Shown: positions 36,147 to 45,327, counted from the stretch's first letter. The stretch is DNA of 64,000 nt from Bacteroidales bacterium (GCA_017617495.1 JAFZWD010000056.1:1-64000); one strand, 5' to 3'. Numbers and translations are program-made. Notes: generated by a model not told the origin, from the letters alone.

Positions 36147-38111
36147 TTACTTCAGGTCGCGTACAAGGCGGACACCCTGATTGTAGTTACGTCCGCGGCT
36201 GGTCTTGAACTGAACATTGCTGACTGGAGCATCTGCAGTGCCTCCTCCGGTATAAGCACCGCACCTTCCGCCCTCGGGGCAGGCAAATGCAAGAGCATAC
36301 GACATTGATGTCTGCCTGTGGGTGGAAGACCAGTAAATGCCGCAACCGGCGTTGTTGGTCTGCAGTTTAGGATCGTCAGCATAGTTGCGCTGGTTGGTGC
36401 AAGGGAGGAATACGCAACCTGCATCCTCAAGTTTCTGCCAGTTGGCAAGGGTTATAGTGTTTTCGCTGCAGATAGCGCCGCCGGAAGAAGGAGTGTAGGA
36501 CTTGTTCTCCTGGTAGTAAACCTTTACAAGCGTGTCCAGGCCGGCAGGATGGATATAATGGTCCGGCAGAAGAATCATACCGTAAGCCACATCGTTGCCG
36601 TTATCGATAAGCTTTGCCATAACGCCCTGCTTGATGCGGGGAGTCGCGACTACTTTCCTGTTCGTAAACACGAATTCCCATTCTGCTGCGGTAGGCAGTC
36701 TGAAGGTGTTGGCAGGATAGGTAATTTCGTCGTCACCCTCACCGTATTTGATTGCAAGCTCACCCCAGTCGTGATAGATAGTAGTGGCCGGTGAGCCGGA
36801 TGCTCCTCCGATATATCCGGAGGTACCGCTGCTGGCTCCGTAGAAAATACCCCAGAGATATCCATCACCAAGTTTGGTGAGGTTGGTGCCGGCATCTTTT
36901 CCTGTCCAGCAGAACAGGTCGGTATAGTCGCCGGTGACCGACTCCTCAAGCGAGTTGAGGGAGCAGGTACGTCCTTCGGGGACATAGCCGCTTAATGCAT
37001 CGTACTGGTGAGCGTGGAACCTCCACTCGGAAGCGGTTCCAAAGTTGTCCTTGGAGCAGCTGTTAGAACGGGCTTCGCTCTTAATGGTCACCTTGGGAAC
37101 CACATCGAGTTTTGCTTCCAAGTTGCCGGGAGCAAAAATAACCAGGGTCCTTTCGGGGTCCTCGATGCTTTCGCCGGAAACCGAGAAGGCAGGGAGGTAA
37201 GCGTTCATCTTGCGGGCTGCCTTGCGGCCGGGAACCCATGCGGTGGGAACGCCCTGAACGAACTTGACGGGAGTCACGATATGGTTGATTTCCACGCCGT
37301 CGGCATCCCATGCGGTAACGCGGATATCGCCATACTCCTGGCTGCCCGCAACACCCATGGGAACAGGGATGTTGAGTACCAGGCTTTCGGCAAACTTGCC
37401 GTTCAGGCCGAGTTCGGTAACGGTAATGATCTCTTCGGATCCCTTGGTGGATTCCGCAAGGGCGACACCGCTGGTGCCGGCTACAAAGCTGCTCATTACG
37501 AATTCGCCGTTAACCTTCTTGCCGGGGAACTGGATTGTAATGTAGTCGCAGTCCTTGGAAACGGCGTTGACGCTGATGCGGAGCAGTGCGCTGATGGACT
37601 TGAACTGCAGGCCCTGGCCGGCAGCGTTAACTGCAATCCTGGGAGCGGGAGACTGCTCGCCCTGGAGCTGAGCAAGTGTGTACTCCTTGGGGAAGGTTAC
37701 CGAAAGCTCCGCGGCCGTGTGCTTGTTCACTGCCGATTTCCTTGCCGCCACACCGGTATGCACGAGTGCTGCAGGGTATACTGCAAAGTTGGAACGGCCG
37801 GATTCGATGTCGTCCTCGAAGGTGAATTTGGCACCCGCCTTGTCGTTGTATTCCGAAGTGAGTTCCTCAGAAATGTAATAGGTTTCGCCGGAGAATACCG
37901 CGATCTGGTCGCCGGTGCTCCAGGTGAACGCCGCTGTGGCATCGTCGACAAACGCCTTTTCTTCGAGGGCGTTCTCGTTGAATGCTTCGATGTAGGTCTT
38001 GCCGACGATCTGCTTGTCGGCAGTGTTTTCGTCAGAGACTTCTTTCAACTCTTTTGTGCAGGCTGCCAGCACTGTTGCCGCGGCCGCGAGAATAAATAAA
38101 TACTTTTTCAT
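36147..38111 (-). CDS. Fimbrillin-family lipoprotein with C-type-lectin-like C-terminus (paralogue 2)
   Basis: This 654-residue protein starts at the ATG at 38111, giving MKKYLFILAAAATVLAAC; an ATG 20 codons earlier lies inside the upstream small ORF. Residues ~55-300 are fimbrillin and close to 31527-33395 (FTWSTGDQIAVFSGETYYIS, SPAPRIAVNAAGQGLQFKS). The end carries CVFLPCTNQRNYADD, GIYWSSTHRQTS and QGVRLVRDLK, with a variable stretch between YWSS and VRLVRD. It lies 13 bases after a small ORF and one base before the next gene. Surface adhesin function is inferred only. Confidence 0.75.
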   Translation of the reverse strand: MKKYLFILAAAATVLAACTKELKEVSDENTADKQIVGKTYIEAFNENALEEKAFVDDATAAFTWSTGDQIAVFSGETYYISEELTSEYNDKAGAKFTFEDDIESGRSNFAVYPAALVHTGVAARKSAVNKHTAAELSVTFPKEYTLAQLQGEQSPAPRIAVNAAGQGLQFKSISALLRISVNAVSKDCDYITIQFPGKKVNGEFVMSSFVAGTSGVALAESTKGSEEIITVTELGLNGKFAESLVLNIPVPMGVAGSQEYGDIRVTAWDADGVEINHIVTPVKFVQGVPTAWVPGRKAARKMNAYLPAFSVSGESIEDPERTLVIFAPGNLEAKLDVVPKVTIKSEARSNSCSKDNFGTASEWRFHAHQYDALSGYVPEGRTCSLNSLEESVTGDYTDLFCWTGKDAGTNLTKLGDGYLWGIFYGASSGTSGYIGGASGSPATTIYHDWGELAIKYGEGDDEITYPANTFRLPTAAEWEFVFTNRKVVATPRIKQGVMAKLIDNGNDVAYGMILLPDHYIHPAGLDTLVKVYYQENKSYTPSSGGAICSENTITLANWQKLEDAGCVFLPCTNQRNYADDPKLQTNNAGCGIYWSSTHRQTSMSYALAFACPEGGRCGAYTGGGTADAPVSNVQFKTSRGRNYNQGVRLVRDLK

Positions 38112-38124
38112 GGCGCGGGTGTTT

Positions 38125-38265
38125 TTAGTTGTTGTCATCGTTGTCTTCCCATGGATCCATGTCTTCTCCATTGGAAATTGTTACGTCCGGATCGCTCACA
38201 CAGAGGAGCGTCGGAACCAGCTCGAGCAGGCCTGCTGCAGGAGTCAGATAACGTTTTTTGGTCAT
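38125..38265 (-). CDS. 46-residue small protein ahead of fimbrillin gene (family member B)
   Basis: It begins MTKKRYLTPAAGLLELV and then matches 33408-33548 from PTLLCVSDPD through MDPWEDNDDNN. The two genes differ mainly in the first six codons and at synonymous sites. It ends 13 bases before the fimbrillin start. There is no signal peptide and no known domain. The synonymous changes with a preserved protein argue that it is translated and under selection. Confidence 0.65.
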   Translation of the reverse strand: MTKKRYLTPAAGLLELVPTLLCVSDPDVTISNGEDMDPWEDNDDNN

Positions 38266-38298
38266 AGTGTTAAACATATAGTTAATTGAAAATAACGA

Positions 38299-38439
38299 TC
38301 ATTCCCAGTCCATTACATATCCGGAATCCTCCAGATCTTCGTTGCTCATGGCTGTAAAGTCGATGTTGCTGTCCGCCAGCGGCGTGCACAGTTGCATCAG
38401 GATGGTTTCTTCGAATGCAGGGGAAACGTAATACTTCAT
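38299..38439 (-). CDS. 46-residue small protein, divergent family member A
   Basis: The ATG at 38439 gives MKYYVSPAFEETILMQLCTP then LADSNIDFTAMSNEDLEDSG and YVMDWE. An in-frame ATG four codons earlier (38451), one base after the LVIVD stop, is also possible. The 46-residue form matches the length of members B and C. It keeps the K/Y-x-x-P start, an LC pair and an acidic Asp-Trp-Glu end, but the Cys lies earlier. It is stacked just upstream of member B (33 bases). Confidence 0.5.
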   Translation of the reverse strand: MKYYVSPAFEETILMQLCTPLADSNIDFTAMSNEDLEDSGYVMDWE

Positions 38440-38452
38440 ATCTTGTGTCATT

Positions 38453-41404
38453 TTATTTTTCTACCAAAAGTCCCTGATAGCCGCAGGGGACGACGGCTTT
38501 TCCGTTCCAGAAGGTGCCCGGTTCGGGATGACCGGTCGTAGTCTCTTCAAATATCTTAGTCGCATTGGTTACGCTGGACACATTGAACAGGCTTGCCTTG
38601 AAATCGAGATAATGGCAGACCAGAATCTTGTCGCCTCCGTCCCAGCGCGGGATGCCGGAATTCATTTTGGCGGAGCTGGTCTCGCTGACCGTACTTGCTC
38701 CCCCTTCTATCGTTTTGAAATAACCGCTCTTGATGAACAGCGCAGAGCCATTCTTGAACTCGGTGGCGCCCTCGCTCAAAGACACTGCCAGGTCCTTGTT
38801 AACCGTATACGATACAGAGCTTGTGGAAGACAGGTCTATCCAGCAAAGGCCGTTGCGGGTTGCATAGGCCAGTTTGTTGCCCGTGCAGACCTTCTCGGCT
38901 ATGTACTTATTGTAATTTACGTTCTCGCTCAAAGTCTTGCGGAAGGTGTAGGTGGGCGCTGCGGAAGTGCCTCCGATATTGACGAACTGCCATCCGCCGT
39001 CCCTGTTCGCGCTCGCGAGATAGTTGTCGTTGGGGATGCTCAGCCAGCAGCTGTACCGGCCGGAAGCCTTGGAGTAAAGCGCATCCAGAATGTAGCACTC
39101 CCTGGTGAGGGTGCAGTTCGAATCAGTGCCGATCTTATACACGCCCACGCCCTTTTCGCCCTCGGAAACATAAAGGCGGTTGCCCTTGATTGCCACTCCG
39201 CCGGCGAAGGGGATGTCCATCTCGTTAACTGCGTAAGGCTTGCCGTCGGTGCCCATCTTGACGGTCGCGAGACCTGCCTGGCCGCAACCCACGAAGAGCA
39301 CGTCGCCATAAGCAATTGCGGCGCGGACCGCTCCCCTGCGGGTAGGCTTCCACGCATTGAACTTGCTGCTCGAGGATGTGGTGTAGTTGTAGCGGTAGCT
39401 CTCATTGGTCGGAAGGGTTCCCTTGTCGCGCACCTGGCGGTTGGCGCGGGAGCATGGAATGGCGTAGAGTCCGCCGCCCGAGCTGCCGAGGGTCATGTAA
39501 AGGACTCCGTCGCCCGGAGCGACACAGGTCACAGGGTAGTTCTGCCCTTTGGGCTTGTGCCATTCACACCATTTCGCAATAATCTTGGGCTCGGTCTCGT
39601 CGGTGATGTCCACCACGTACAGGCCGTTGTAAACGTCGCCGCAGAACAGCGTTTTGCCATCGCCGGAAGGCCGGTTCGTCCAGCAGTCGGTGCCGGACAG
39701 GTAGAAGATATCGAAGTCTACCCTGGAGATACGGGAAGGAGCCGCCTTGTTGGAAATGTCCCAAATTTCGACACCGTGGCCCTTACCGTCATTGCTCTCG
39801 CTGTAAGGCGTTTCCGAGTTGCCGATTCTGGGAGATCCGTTTTTGGCATTGTGGCCGGTGGAGGCGTAAAGCCTGTTGCCCCTCACGGTAACTCCGTCGC
39901 CCACACCCCAGAGGTTGACGGTGCCGAGGTTCTGGATATTGGCGAGGTTGTCACACTTGAAGATGGTGATCTTGCCTGCTCCCCATTCTCCGGAATAGAG
40001 GTATCCGTCGGTGTAGACCACGCTCTGCGATTCGTTGGTTTTGAACGCATGTATGTGCTGGGGCCTCGTGGGATCGCTCACGTCCACGAACTCAACGCCG
40101 TTCTGGCGCTGGCCCACGAACATGCAGTTGCCGGCAATCTCGAGGCCGGTGGCAAGCTCGATGGAATCGAAGCGGGAGATGAGCGAAGGGTTCTGGGGGC
40201 TGGAAATGTCGAAAATCCATACTCCGGTGGCACGGGCAGTTACATAAAGTTTGCCGTTGTAAGCCTGTATCTGGCGGGGTGAACCGGGGAATTCAACTTC
40301 TTTTTTGAGAACCGGCGACATAGGGGTGGTTATGTCATAAACCATAATCTTTCCGCTCGTGCCGGTATAAAGGGTGTTGCCCTCGAGCCAGACACTCATG
40401 CAGGAGCCGGTGAACACGTGCTTCATGTTCAGGGTATCCAAGACACAGCCCTCGTCCGGTGTAACGGGCTCGGGTTTGACATTGGGCAGAGCGCCCGCAT
40501 TGGTATACTTGCCGCGCACCACCGTCACAGGGTTCTTGACCGTCAGGGTGAAAGGCTCGCCGGCTTCGGCATTCTGGTCGGAAGCACCGTTCTTGAACGG
40601 CGTGACGGTAATCTTCATGTTATGATAGACTCCCGGAGCAACCACCGCGTAGAGGTTGCCGGGTTCATATCCGGGAATCTTGGTCTGGTAACGTGTGGTA
40701 ACGGTAACCGACTTGCTGCCGCCGGAAACTATGGTAGCCACCGGCTCGGAACCGGAATAATCTATCCGGATATTGCCCACAAGGTCCTCGTCGGCTTCGA
40801 ACTTGACGGACTTGATGGTGGCGCAGTTGTTCGCATCGGCGGGGATGGTATAGCGGAGATATCCCATTACGCTGCGCATCTTATTGTCGCCGGGCTTCAT
40901 CACCGCGATGTTGGATGTGGGGGCGAAGGAGTTGGTGTTGGCGATGTTCTGGGTTGCTGGAACCGAGAGATTGTCGCCCGAGATGATGTCGCCGCTGAGA
41001 GTGCTTTGGTCGCTCGATGCAGTCTTGCCGGACCAGAGGACGAATTTAATCTTGGAACCCTCGGAGATGGTGCCGGAGAAGGATCTTACCGCCTCTGCTT
41101 TTGTGGACGAGCTGGTAAATTTGTTCTTGACGCCCTTGGTGTCGAACACGAAAAGAACCTTGTCGTAGCTGCCGGAAGAGCTCCATTGAATCTTGCTACC
41201 CTGGACATATGTTCTGGTGTTGACGGAGGCGTCTTCTGTGTCGGAGACCGAAGACGGCTCTTCCTGTCCGACGGAGAGGGTAATCACGTCGCCTTCAGGA
41301 GCACGCAGGTCTGCATCTGCGCGCGTACACGAAAACAGGCCTGAAGCCAGCACGGCCAGGGCGGTCAAAATCTTTAAAAAACGGGGCAACTCCTTAGTAA
41401 TCAT
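38453..41404 (-). CDS. Surface lipoprotein: fimbrillin-like domain plus LVIVD beta-propeller (paralogue 3)
   Basis: This 983-residue lipoprotein has Cys26 in GLFSC. Residues ~60-300 are fimbrillin-like (DKVLFVFDTKGVKNKF, MGYLRYTIP, VKFEADEDLVGNIRIDYSG, APGVYHNMKITVTPF). From ~330 are LVIVD blades (IMVYDITTPMSPVLK, WIFDISSPQNPSLI, VEFVDVSDPTRPQHI, YVVDITDETEPKII), ending TFWNGKAVVPCGYQGLLVEK. The propeller is close to 18857-21811, but the N-terminal domain is a different fimbrillin subtype, so the propeller has been joined to two kinds of N-terminus. The 97-base gap upstream may hold an internal promoter. Confidence 0.78.
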   Translation of the reverse strand: MITKELPRFLKILTALAVLASGLFSCTRADADLRAPEGDVITLSVGQEEPSSVSDTEDASVNTRTYVQGSKIQWSSSGSYDKVLFVFDTKGVKNKFTSSSTKAEAVRSFSGTISEGSKIKFVLWSGKTASSDQSTLSGDIISGDNLSVPATQNIANTNSFAPTSNIAVMKPGDNKMRSVMGYLRYTIPADANNCATIKSVKFEADEDLVGNIRIDYSGSEPVATIVSGGSKSVTVTTRYQTKIPGYEPGNLYAVVAPGVYHNMKITVTPFKNGASDQNAEAGEPFTLTVKNPVTVVRGKYTNAGALPNVKPEPVTPDEGCVLDTLNMKHVFTGSCMSVWLEGNTLYTGTSGKIMVYDITTPMSPVLKKEVEFPGSPRQIQAYNGKLYVTARATGVWIFDISSPQNPSLISRFDSIELATGLEIAGNCMFVGQRQNGVEFVDVSDPTRPQHIHAFKTNESQSVVYTDGYLYSGEWGAGKITIFKCDNLANIQNLGTVNLWGVGDGVTVRGNRLYASTGHNAKNGSPRIGNSETPYSESNDGKGHGVEIWDISNKAAPSRISRVDFDIFYLSGTDCWTNRPSGDGKTLFCGDVYNGLYVVDITDETEPKIIAKWCEWHKPKGQNYPVTCVAPGDGVLYMTLGSSGGGLYAIPCSRANRQVRDKGTLPTNESYRYNYTTSSSSKFNAWKPTRRGAVRAAIAYGDVLFVGCGQAGLATVKMGTDGKPYAVNEMDIPFAGGVAIKGNRLYVSEGEKGVGVYKIGTDSNCTLTRECYILDALYSKASGRYSCWLSIPNDNYLASANRDGGWQFVNIGGTSAAPTYTFRKTLSENVNYNKYIAEKVCTGNKLAYATRNGLCWIDLSSTSSVSYTVNKDLAVSLSEGATEFKNGSALFIKSGYFKTIEGGASTVSETSSAKMNSGIPRWDGGDKILVCHYLDFKASLFNVSSVTNATKIFEETTTGHPEPGTFWNGKAVVPCGYQGLLVEK

Positions 41405-41501
41405 TCGGTACCGTTCAGTGCTATCTCTCAGTAGTTAAAATAATTCGTGGCAAGATAGCAATTATTTCGATAAGTTGCTACTTTGCTACGCAAATAATAT
41501 G

Positions 41502-42299
41502 CTAATTCTCTTCCGGCTGGGGCCAGATGGCCTGGGCTTTCATGGCGGTGGCAATCATCTCCGCGACGGCGGTTGCGCCTTCTACGGTGAAGTGGGTGAT
41601 GTCGGAGCCATTTTGGGATATCATATAGCACGATTTGGCCGCCTCTTTGCCCAGTTTCGTGAGCCAGGCAATTGTAAGGTCTTCGGCATCAATCAGATAA
41701 GTGTTTGTCTCGGCTGCAACCTCACGGACCTTGACCGGATACTCGCCGTACGGGCGCACCGGTTTGCCGCTGGAGTCGAAGTAGTACTGAACCGGCGAAG
41801 TAAGCAGCACGGGCACTCCCTTCCTGCGCTTGACATCGTTCACCATATTCGTGAGGTTCGGCCCGAAATCCTGAATATCTACGTGGCGGTCCTCCGCAGA
41901 AGAACGGTCGTTTGCCGTAAACTGAATGAGCACCAAATCGTTCTCGCGGATAAGCTGGAGCAGGCTGTTCCAGTATCCGAGCGTCCTGTAGGACTTGGTG
42001 CTGGTGCCCCCGTGGGCCTTGTTGTAAACGGACGGCAATTTGCCATAGGTACTCCTGTCCAGAAAGTCACGGAGCTTCTCGCCCCAACCGCATTGCGGGC
42101 GCTTTTCCTCGCTGTACGGCTGAACGAGCGAATCGCCCGCGAGATAAATTTTTCCGGAAGGGGAAAACACCCCCTCGGGAGGGGTCGGATATTTAGTGCC
42201 GCCGCTCTTCTCGGGAGCTTCTTTTCCGCCGCAGGAAAGCGAGCCGAAAAACAGTATTGCAAGCAGACACAAACGGCCTGCGAAATTACCTGTAATCAT
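41502..42299 (-). CDS. SGNH/GDSL esterase lipoprotein (CE12-like, paralogue 2)
   Basis: This 265-residue lipoprotein (Cys23 in GSLSC) has GDSL with Ser57, HGGTSTKSYRTLGYW, LIQFTANDRSS, and the terminal SDITHFTVEG with Asp233/His236. It resembles 16042-16812 in length and blocks and would deacetylate the same class of pectic glycan. The two esterases sit near opposite ends of the same run, each close to a beta-helix gene. It follows that gene by 12 bases. Confidence 0.83.
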   Translation of the reverse strand: MITGNFAGRLCLLAILFFGSLSCGGKEAPEKSGGTKYPTPPEGVFSPSGKIYLAGDSLVQPYSEEKRPQCGWGEKLRDFLDRSTYGKLPSVYNKAHGGTSTKSYRTLGYWNSLLQLIRENDLVLIQFTANDRSSAEDRHVDIQDFGPNLTNMVNDVKRRKGVPVLLTSPVQYYFDSSGKPVRPYGEYPVKVREVAAETNTYLIDAEDLTIAWLTKLGKEAAKSCYMISQNGSDITHFTVEGATAVAEMIATAMKAQAIWPQPEEN

Positions 42300-42311
42300 C
42301 TGATATTCAAG

Positions 42312-45041
42312 TTATTGCTGATTCACTGAATAGTTGTTTACAAAGGTCGGCATCCAGGCATGTTTGCGGGCGTAGGTAGTGATGGATTCGGAGCCCGTGC
42401 AGCGGTCGAAAATATTGTTGCTGATAACGTAATTTTCGGCCGGGTTGGAGCACATCCAGCTCTGTATGTGACGCTCCAGCCTTTCGTAGGCGTTGCCGCG
42501 CTGGATACCCCATCCGTAACCCGCCTTTCGCAGGATATTGCGGTCGATTCTGACGTTGCGCATAATCCTGTCGCGGCCCTCGATATAACTGTTGAAATAC
42601 TCGATGTTGTACATGTTCTCCTCCAGAAGGTTGCCGCGGTAGGTAATGTTCTGCATCACGCAGTCGCGGTCGTAGCTGCCGCTGTCGCCGTACTGGTGGG
42701 TTATGCCGGCGTCGAAGCACTGGTAAACCCAGCAGTTGCTGATGACGTATTTGTCGCATCCTCCGAACACCTGAACCCCGTTGCCGTAGCGCACCTGGTC
42801 GGACTGTCCGGCGTGGTTGAAGCAGCCTCCGAGCAGGCCGATTTCGCAGTTCGTAACTATTAGTTCGGTGGTGAAGCCGATGCCTATTCCGTGTGCTCCC
42901 ACATAGCGGATGCACAGGTTGTCGATGGTATTCTTTTCGTCGCAGCGGATGCCGTCGGAACCCACGAACCATTCCGCGGTTGTCCAGCGCGTTCCGGGGT
43001 TGCCCTTAGTAGAGCAGAGATACACCTTGCCGTCTTTTTGCAGGCAGTCGAGGTCATTTGTCAACTGACTGACTGTCTTGTAGTTATCGTCGTACACAAC
43101 TGCAAAGTCCTTGTTGTCGAACAGTATCGTTCCAACCATTCCGACGCCGAAAGTGGCGCTGTACTCATAGACATTGCGGGTGCCTGTCAGAGTCCAGGTT
43201 CCCTCGCTGGCGAGGCTCCATGGCGAACCGAAAATCCTGGGCTTTTCGCCCTTACCGTAGGCGGAGTAAGTTACACCTGCTTTAGCCTTGATAAGGGCTC
43301 CGCTGAGTTGGTCGGGACTGCGCCGCCAGGTGTCTCCCCTGCGGAAGAGCACCGCGTCGCCGGACCTGAGGGACAGGCTGTTCACCTTGGCGAGGGTCTT
43401 TATCGGCTTGGCCTCGCTGAGGCCGTCGTTGCTGTCGTTGCCTTCCGCGCTCACGAAGTAGACCTTGCCGGCCGTATACTTGAGCGGGTCGATAGTATTG
43501 TGCGATTCCAGTACCTTTGTCTTGAGCGCCACGGCCGCGCTGTCCACGTTGTAGTACGGTGACTGCGAGAGGTCCACTATCCACTTAATCGGGTAGATGA
43601 TGAGCAGTTTGTCCTTGCAGAATATATATATGGTAGCCGGCTCCGTAATGCCGTCCAGGTCGGACTCCGTTACGGGCAGATACTTGCGCTGGGTTTCGTC
43701 GTTGGCAGTGGTGGAGCAGTCGCTCAGCACGTGCTGGTAAATGTATTTGCAGCTCTTCTGCGAGCCCCTGACTGTTTCCAGGGCCACGAAAATCTCCGGC
43801 GGATCGTTCAGGTCCTGCACCCTCGGGATGAAGCTCAGGGTACCGGGCTTGTTGATCTTGAGCGAGATATAGCGCCCGTCCTTGGGAAGAGGAGCGGACG
43901 GGTAGGTATTGTCCAGCGAATTCGTGCGGTTGAGCGTAAACTTGTCGTTGCCGGTACCGAGTGCCACTCCCGAGCCATAGTATACCTTGTCCACGGTCTG
44001 GGGGAAGGTATTGCCGACACAGCTGTCGATCTTGGCCAGCTTGTAGTCGGGAACCTGGTAGTCGAAGGACGTGCTCACGTTGGGCCAGCGGCCGTTGATC
44101 GGGAACACCTCGGCCGGCAGTTCAGGCTCGGCCCCGGGATCCTGGTCTGGGTCGATAATGGGCAGGTCGGGGTCCTTTGCCGGCAGGGTGCCGCAGGAGG
44201 TGAATTTGCCCCTCACTATGGTTACGTCGCCCTTGCAGCTGAGCGTGAACGGGTCGCCGGTGACAGGAGTCACCGTTATCTTCATGTTATGATAGACTCC
44301 CGGGGGCAGAATTGCGTAGTATGTGCCGGGCTGGTAGCCCTTGTTGCTGCCGCTGCTCACATATCTGGTAAGCACTTCCACCTCCTTTTCCGCGCTGCCC
44401 ACAATGCTCACCACGGGCTCCGCGCCGGAGTAGTCGATCCGGATGCGGCCGGCCAGGTTCTCGTCTGCCGAAAACAGGACGCTGGAGATGGCTGCTAGCC
44501 CCGTCTCGGCGGCCGGAACGGTGTAGCGGATATAGCCGAAAACGTTGCGCAGGGCTTTGTCGCCGGGCTTCATGACCGCAATATTGGCAGTGCTGCAGAA
44601 GGAATTCTCCGCGCTGATGTCCTGGCCGCTCGGGAGCGCCAGGGTTGTGCCCGAGAGTACGTTGCCGTCCAGGGTACAACGGTCGCCGGTGGCGCTTTTA
44701 CCTGTCCAGACAACAAATTTTACAGTGGATCCATCACTCACCGTGCCGGTGAAGGAGCGGGTTGCCTCGTCCACCGTCGAGGTGCTGCGGAAGATATTCT
44801 TGGCTCCGTCGGAGTCGAACACGAACAGGCATTTGTCGTAGGAACTGGCGCCCGCCCACAGTATCTGTTTGCCGGATACGAAAGTTTTTGTGATGGACGA
44901 AACCCTCCTGGAAGTCTGCTGTTCGAAGCCGACATTGATGGTGAGCTTGCCTTCGCTGCGGAGGTTGTTTTCCCTTACACAGGCAGCCGTGAGGACTGTT
45001 CCGAGTGCCAGGGCGAATATAAATCTTGCTGTTGCTGTCAT
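42312..45041 (-). CDS. Three-module protein: fimbrillin-like, RPG beta-sandwich, parallel beta-helix
   Basis: This 909-residue exported protein has a likely lipobox (TVLTAAC, Cys21). Residues ~50-290 are fimbrillin-like (DKCLFVFDSDGAKNIF, FGYIRYTVP, LFSADENLAGRIRIDYSG, PPGVYHNMKITVTP). Residues ~310-500 hold the sandwich with ISLKINKPGTLSFIPRVQ, ending IIYPIKWIVDLS. From ~530 a beta-helix begins with KVYFVSAEGNDSNDGLSEAK and runs as rungs (RCDEKNTIDNLCIRYVGAHG, TELIVTNCEIGLLGG). The helix is related to 14344-16023. The architecture would put a putative pectin-active helix on a fimbrillin-like base. It is the first gene of the 30-kb run. Confidence 0.76.
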   Translation of the reverse strand: MTATARFIFALALGTVLTAACVRENNLRSEGKLTINVGFEQQTSRRVSSITKTFVSGKQILWAGASSYDKCLFVFDSDGAKNIFRSTSTVDEATRSFTGTVSDGSTVKFVVWTGKSATGDRCTLDGNVLSGTTLALPSGQDISAENSFCSTANIAVMKPGDKALRNVFGYIRYTVPAAETGLAAISSVLFSADENLAGRIRIDYSGAEPVVSIVGSAEKEVEVLTRYVSSGSNKGYQPGTYYAILPPGVYHNMKITVTPVTGDPFTLSCKGDVTIVRGKFTSCGTLPAKDPDLPIIDPDQDPGAEPELPAEVFPINGRWPNVSTSFDYQVPDYKLAKIDSCVGNTFPQTVDKVYYGSGVALGTGNDKFTLNRTNSLDNTYPSAPLPKDGRYISLKINKPGTLSFIPRVQDLNDPPEIFVALETVRGSQKSCKYIYQHVLSDCSTTANDETQRKYLPVTESDLDGITEPATIYIFCKDKLLIIYPIKWIVDLSQSPYYNVDSAAVALKTKVLESHNTIDPLKYTAGKVYFVSAEGNDSNDGLSEAKPIKTLAKVNSLSLRSGDAVLFRRGDTWRRSPDQLSGALIKAKAGVTYSAYGKGEKPRIFGSPWSLASEGTWTLTGTRNVYEYSATFGVGMVGTILFDNKDFAVVYDDNYKTVSQLTNDLDCLQKDGKVYLCSTKGNPGTRWTTAEWFVGSDGIRCDEKNTIDNLCIRYVGAHGIGIGFTTELIVTNCEIGLLGGCFNHAGQSDQVRYGNGVQVFGGCDKYVISNCWVYQCFDAGITHQYGDSGSYDRDCVMQNITYRGNLLEENMYNIEYFNSYIEGRDRIMRNVRIDRNILRKAGYGWGIQRGNAYERLERHIQSWMCSNPAENYVISNNIFDRCTGSESITTYARKHAWMPTFVNNYSVNQQ

Positions 45042-45063
45042 AGTATGATATGTGGTCAGTCTG

Positions 45064-45071
45064 CAAAGTTA
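45064..45071 (-). promoter_or_regulatory. -7 element TAACTTTG of the 30-kb locus
   Basis: On the minus strand TAACTTTG fits TAnnTTTG exactly and lies 22 bases before the ATG at 45041. A TTG 21 bases upstream may serve as -33. It is the most credible promoter for the whole 45041-14344 run. Confidence 0.5.
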
Positions 45072-45104
45072 AAGCATATTTTTTCTCACGCGCAAGCGCA
45101 AAAC

Positions 45105-45136
45105 CTTGTTTATTTAGATAATTGTTGATATATTTG
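45105..45136 (+). promoter_or_regulatory. Bacteroidota promoter for small ORF D and fimbrillin
   Basis: CTTG at 45105-45108, a 20-base gap and TATATTTG at 45129-45136 fit the -33/-7 pattern. The start of transcription should be near 45143, about 48 bases before the small ORF. It shares the 149-base divergent region with the minus-strand locus. Confidence 0.6.
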
Positions 45137-45190
45137 CCGGATAGAAGCCACATGTAAAACGAAAACTATTTAACACCAAATAATAACATC

Positions 45191-45313
45191 ATGAAGTTTA
45201 ACTACACATCACCCGTTACGGACATCATGCACACATGGGTGCTGAATGTCCTGTGCGCCAGCGAAGACGAGATCGTCGTTGGCGAGGAGGAGAGAGATGA
45301 ATGGGAGGATTAA
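45191..45313 (+). CDS. 40-residue small protein ahead of fimbrillin gene (family member D)
   Basis: It reads MKFNYTSPVTDIMHTWVLN then VLCASEDEIVVGEEERDEWE and a final D. As in members B and C, a Tyr/Pro-containing start is followed by a hydrophobic stretch, a V/L-C-x-S-D/E centre and an acidic tail with Trp-Glu-Asp. It is the first gene after a good promoter and ends 14 bases before the fimbrillin ATG, so it sits in a primary leader position. There is no signal peptide and no known domain. Confidence 0.62.
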   Translation: MKFNYTSPVTDIMHTWVLNVLCASEDEIVVGEEERDEWED

Positions 45314-45327
45314 AAACATTGCGCGCC

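Noticed and set aside
38112..38171. Extended start of the fimbrillin at 38171
   Set aside because: The extra 20 codons overlap the small ORF in another frame and would place a charged stretch before the lipoprotein signal.
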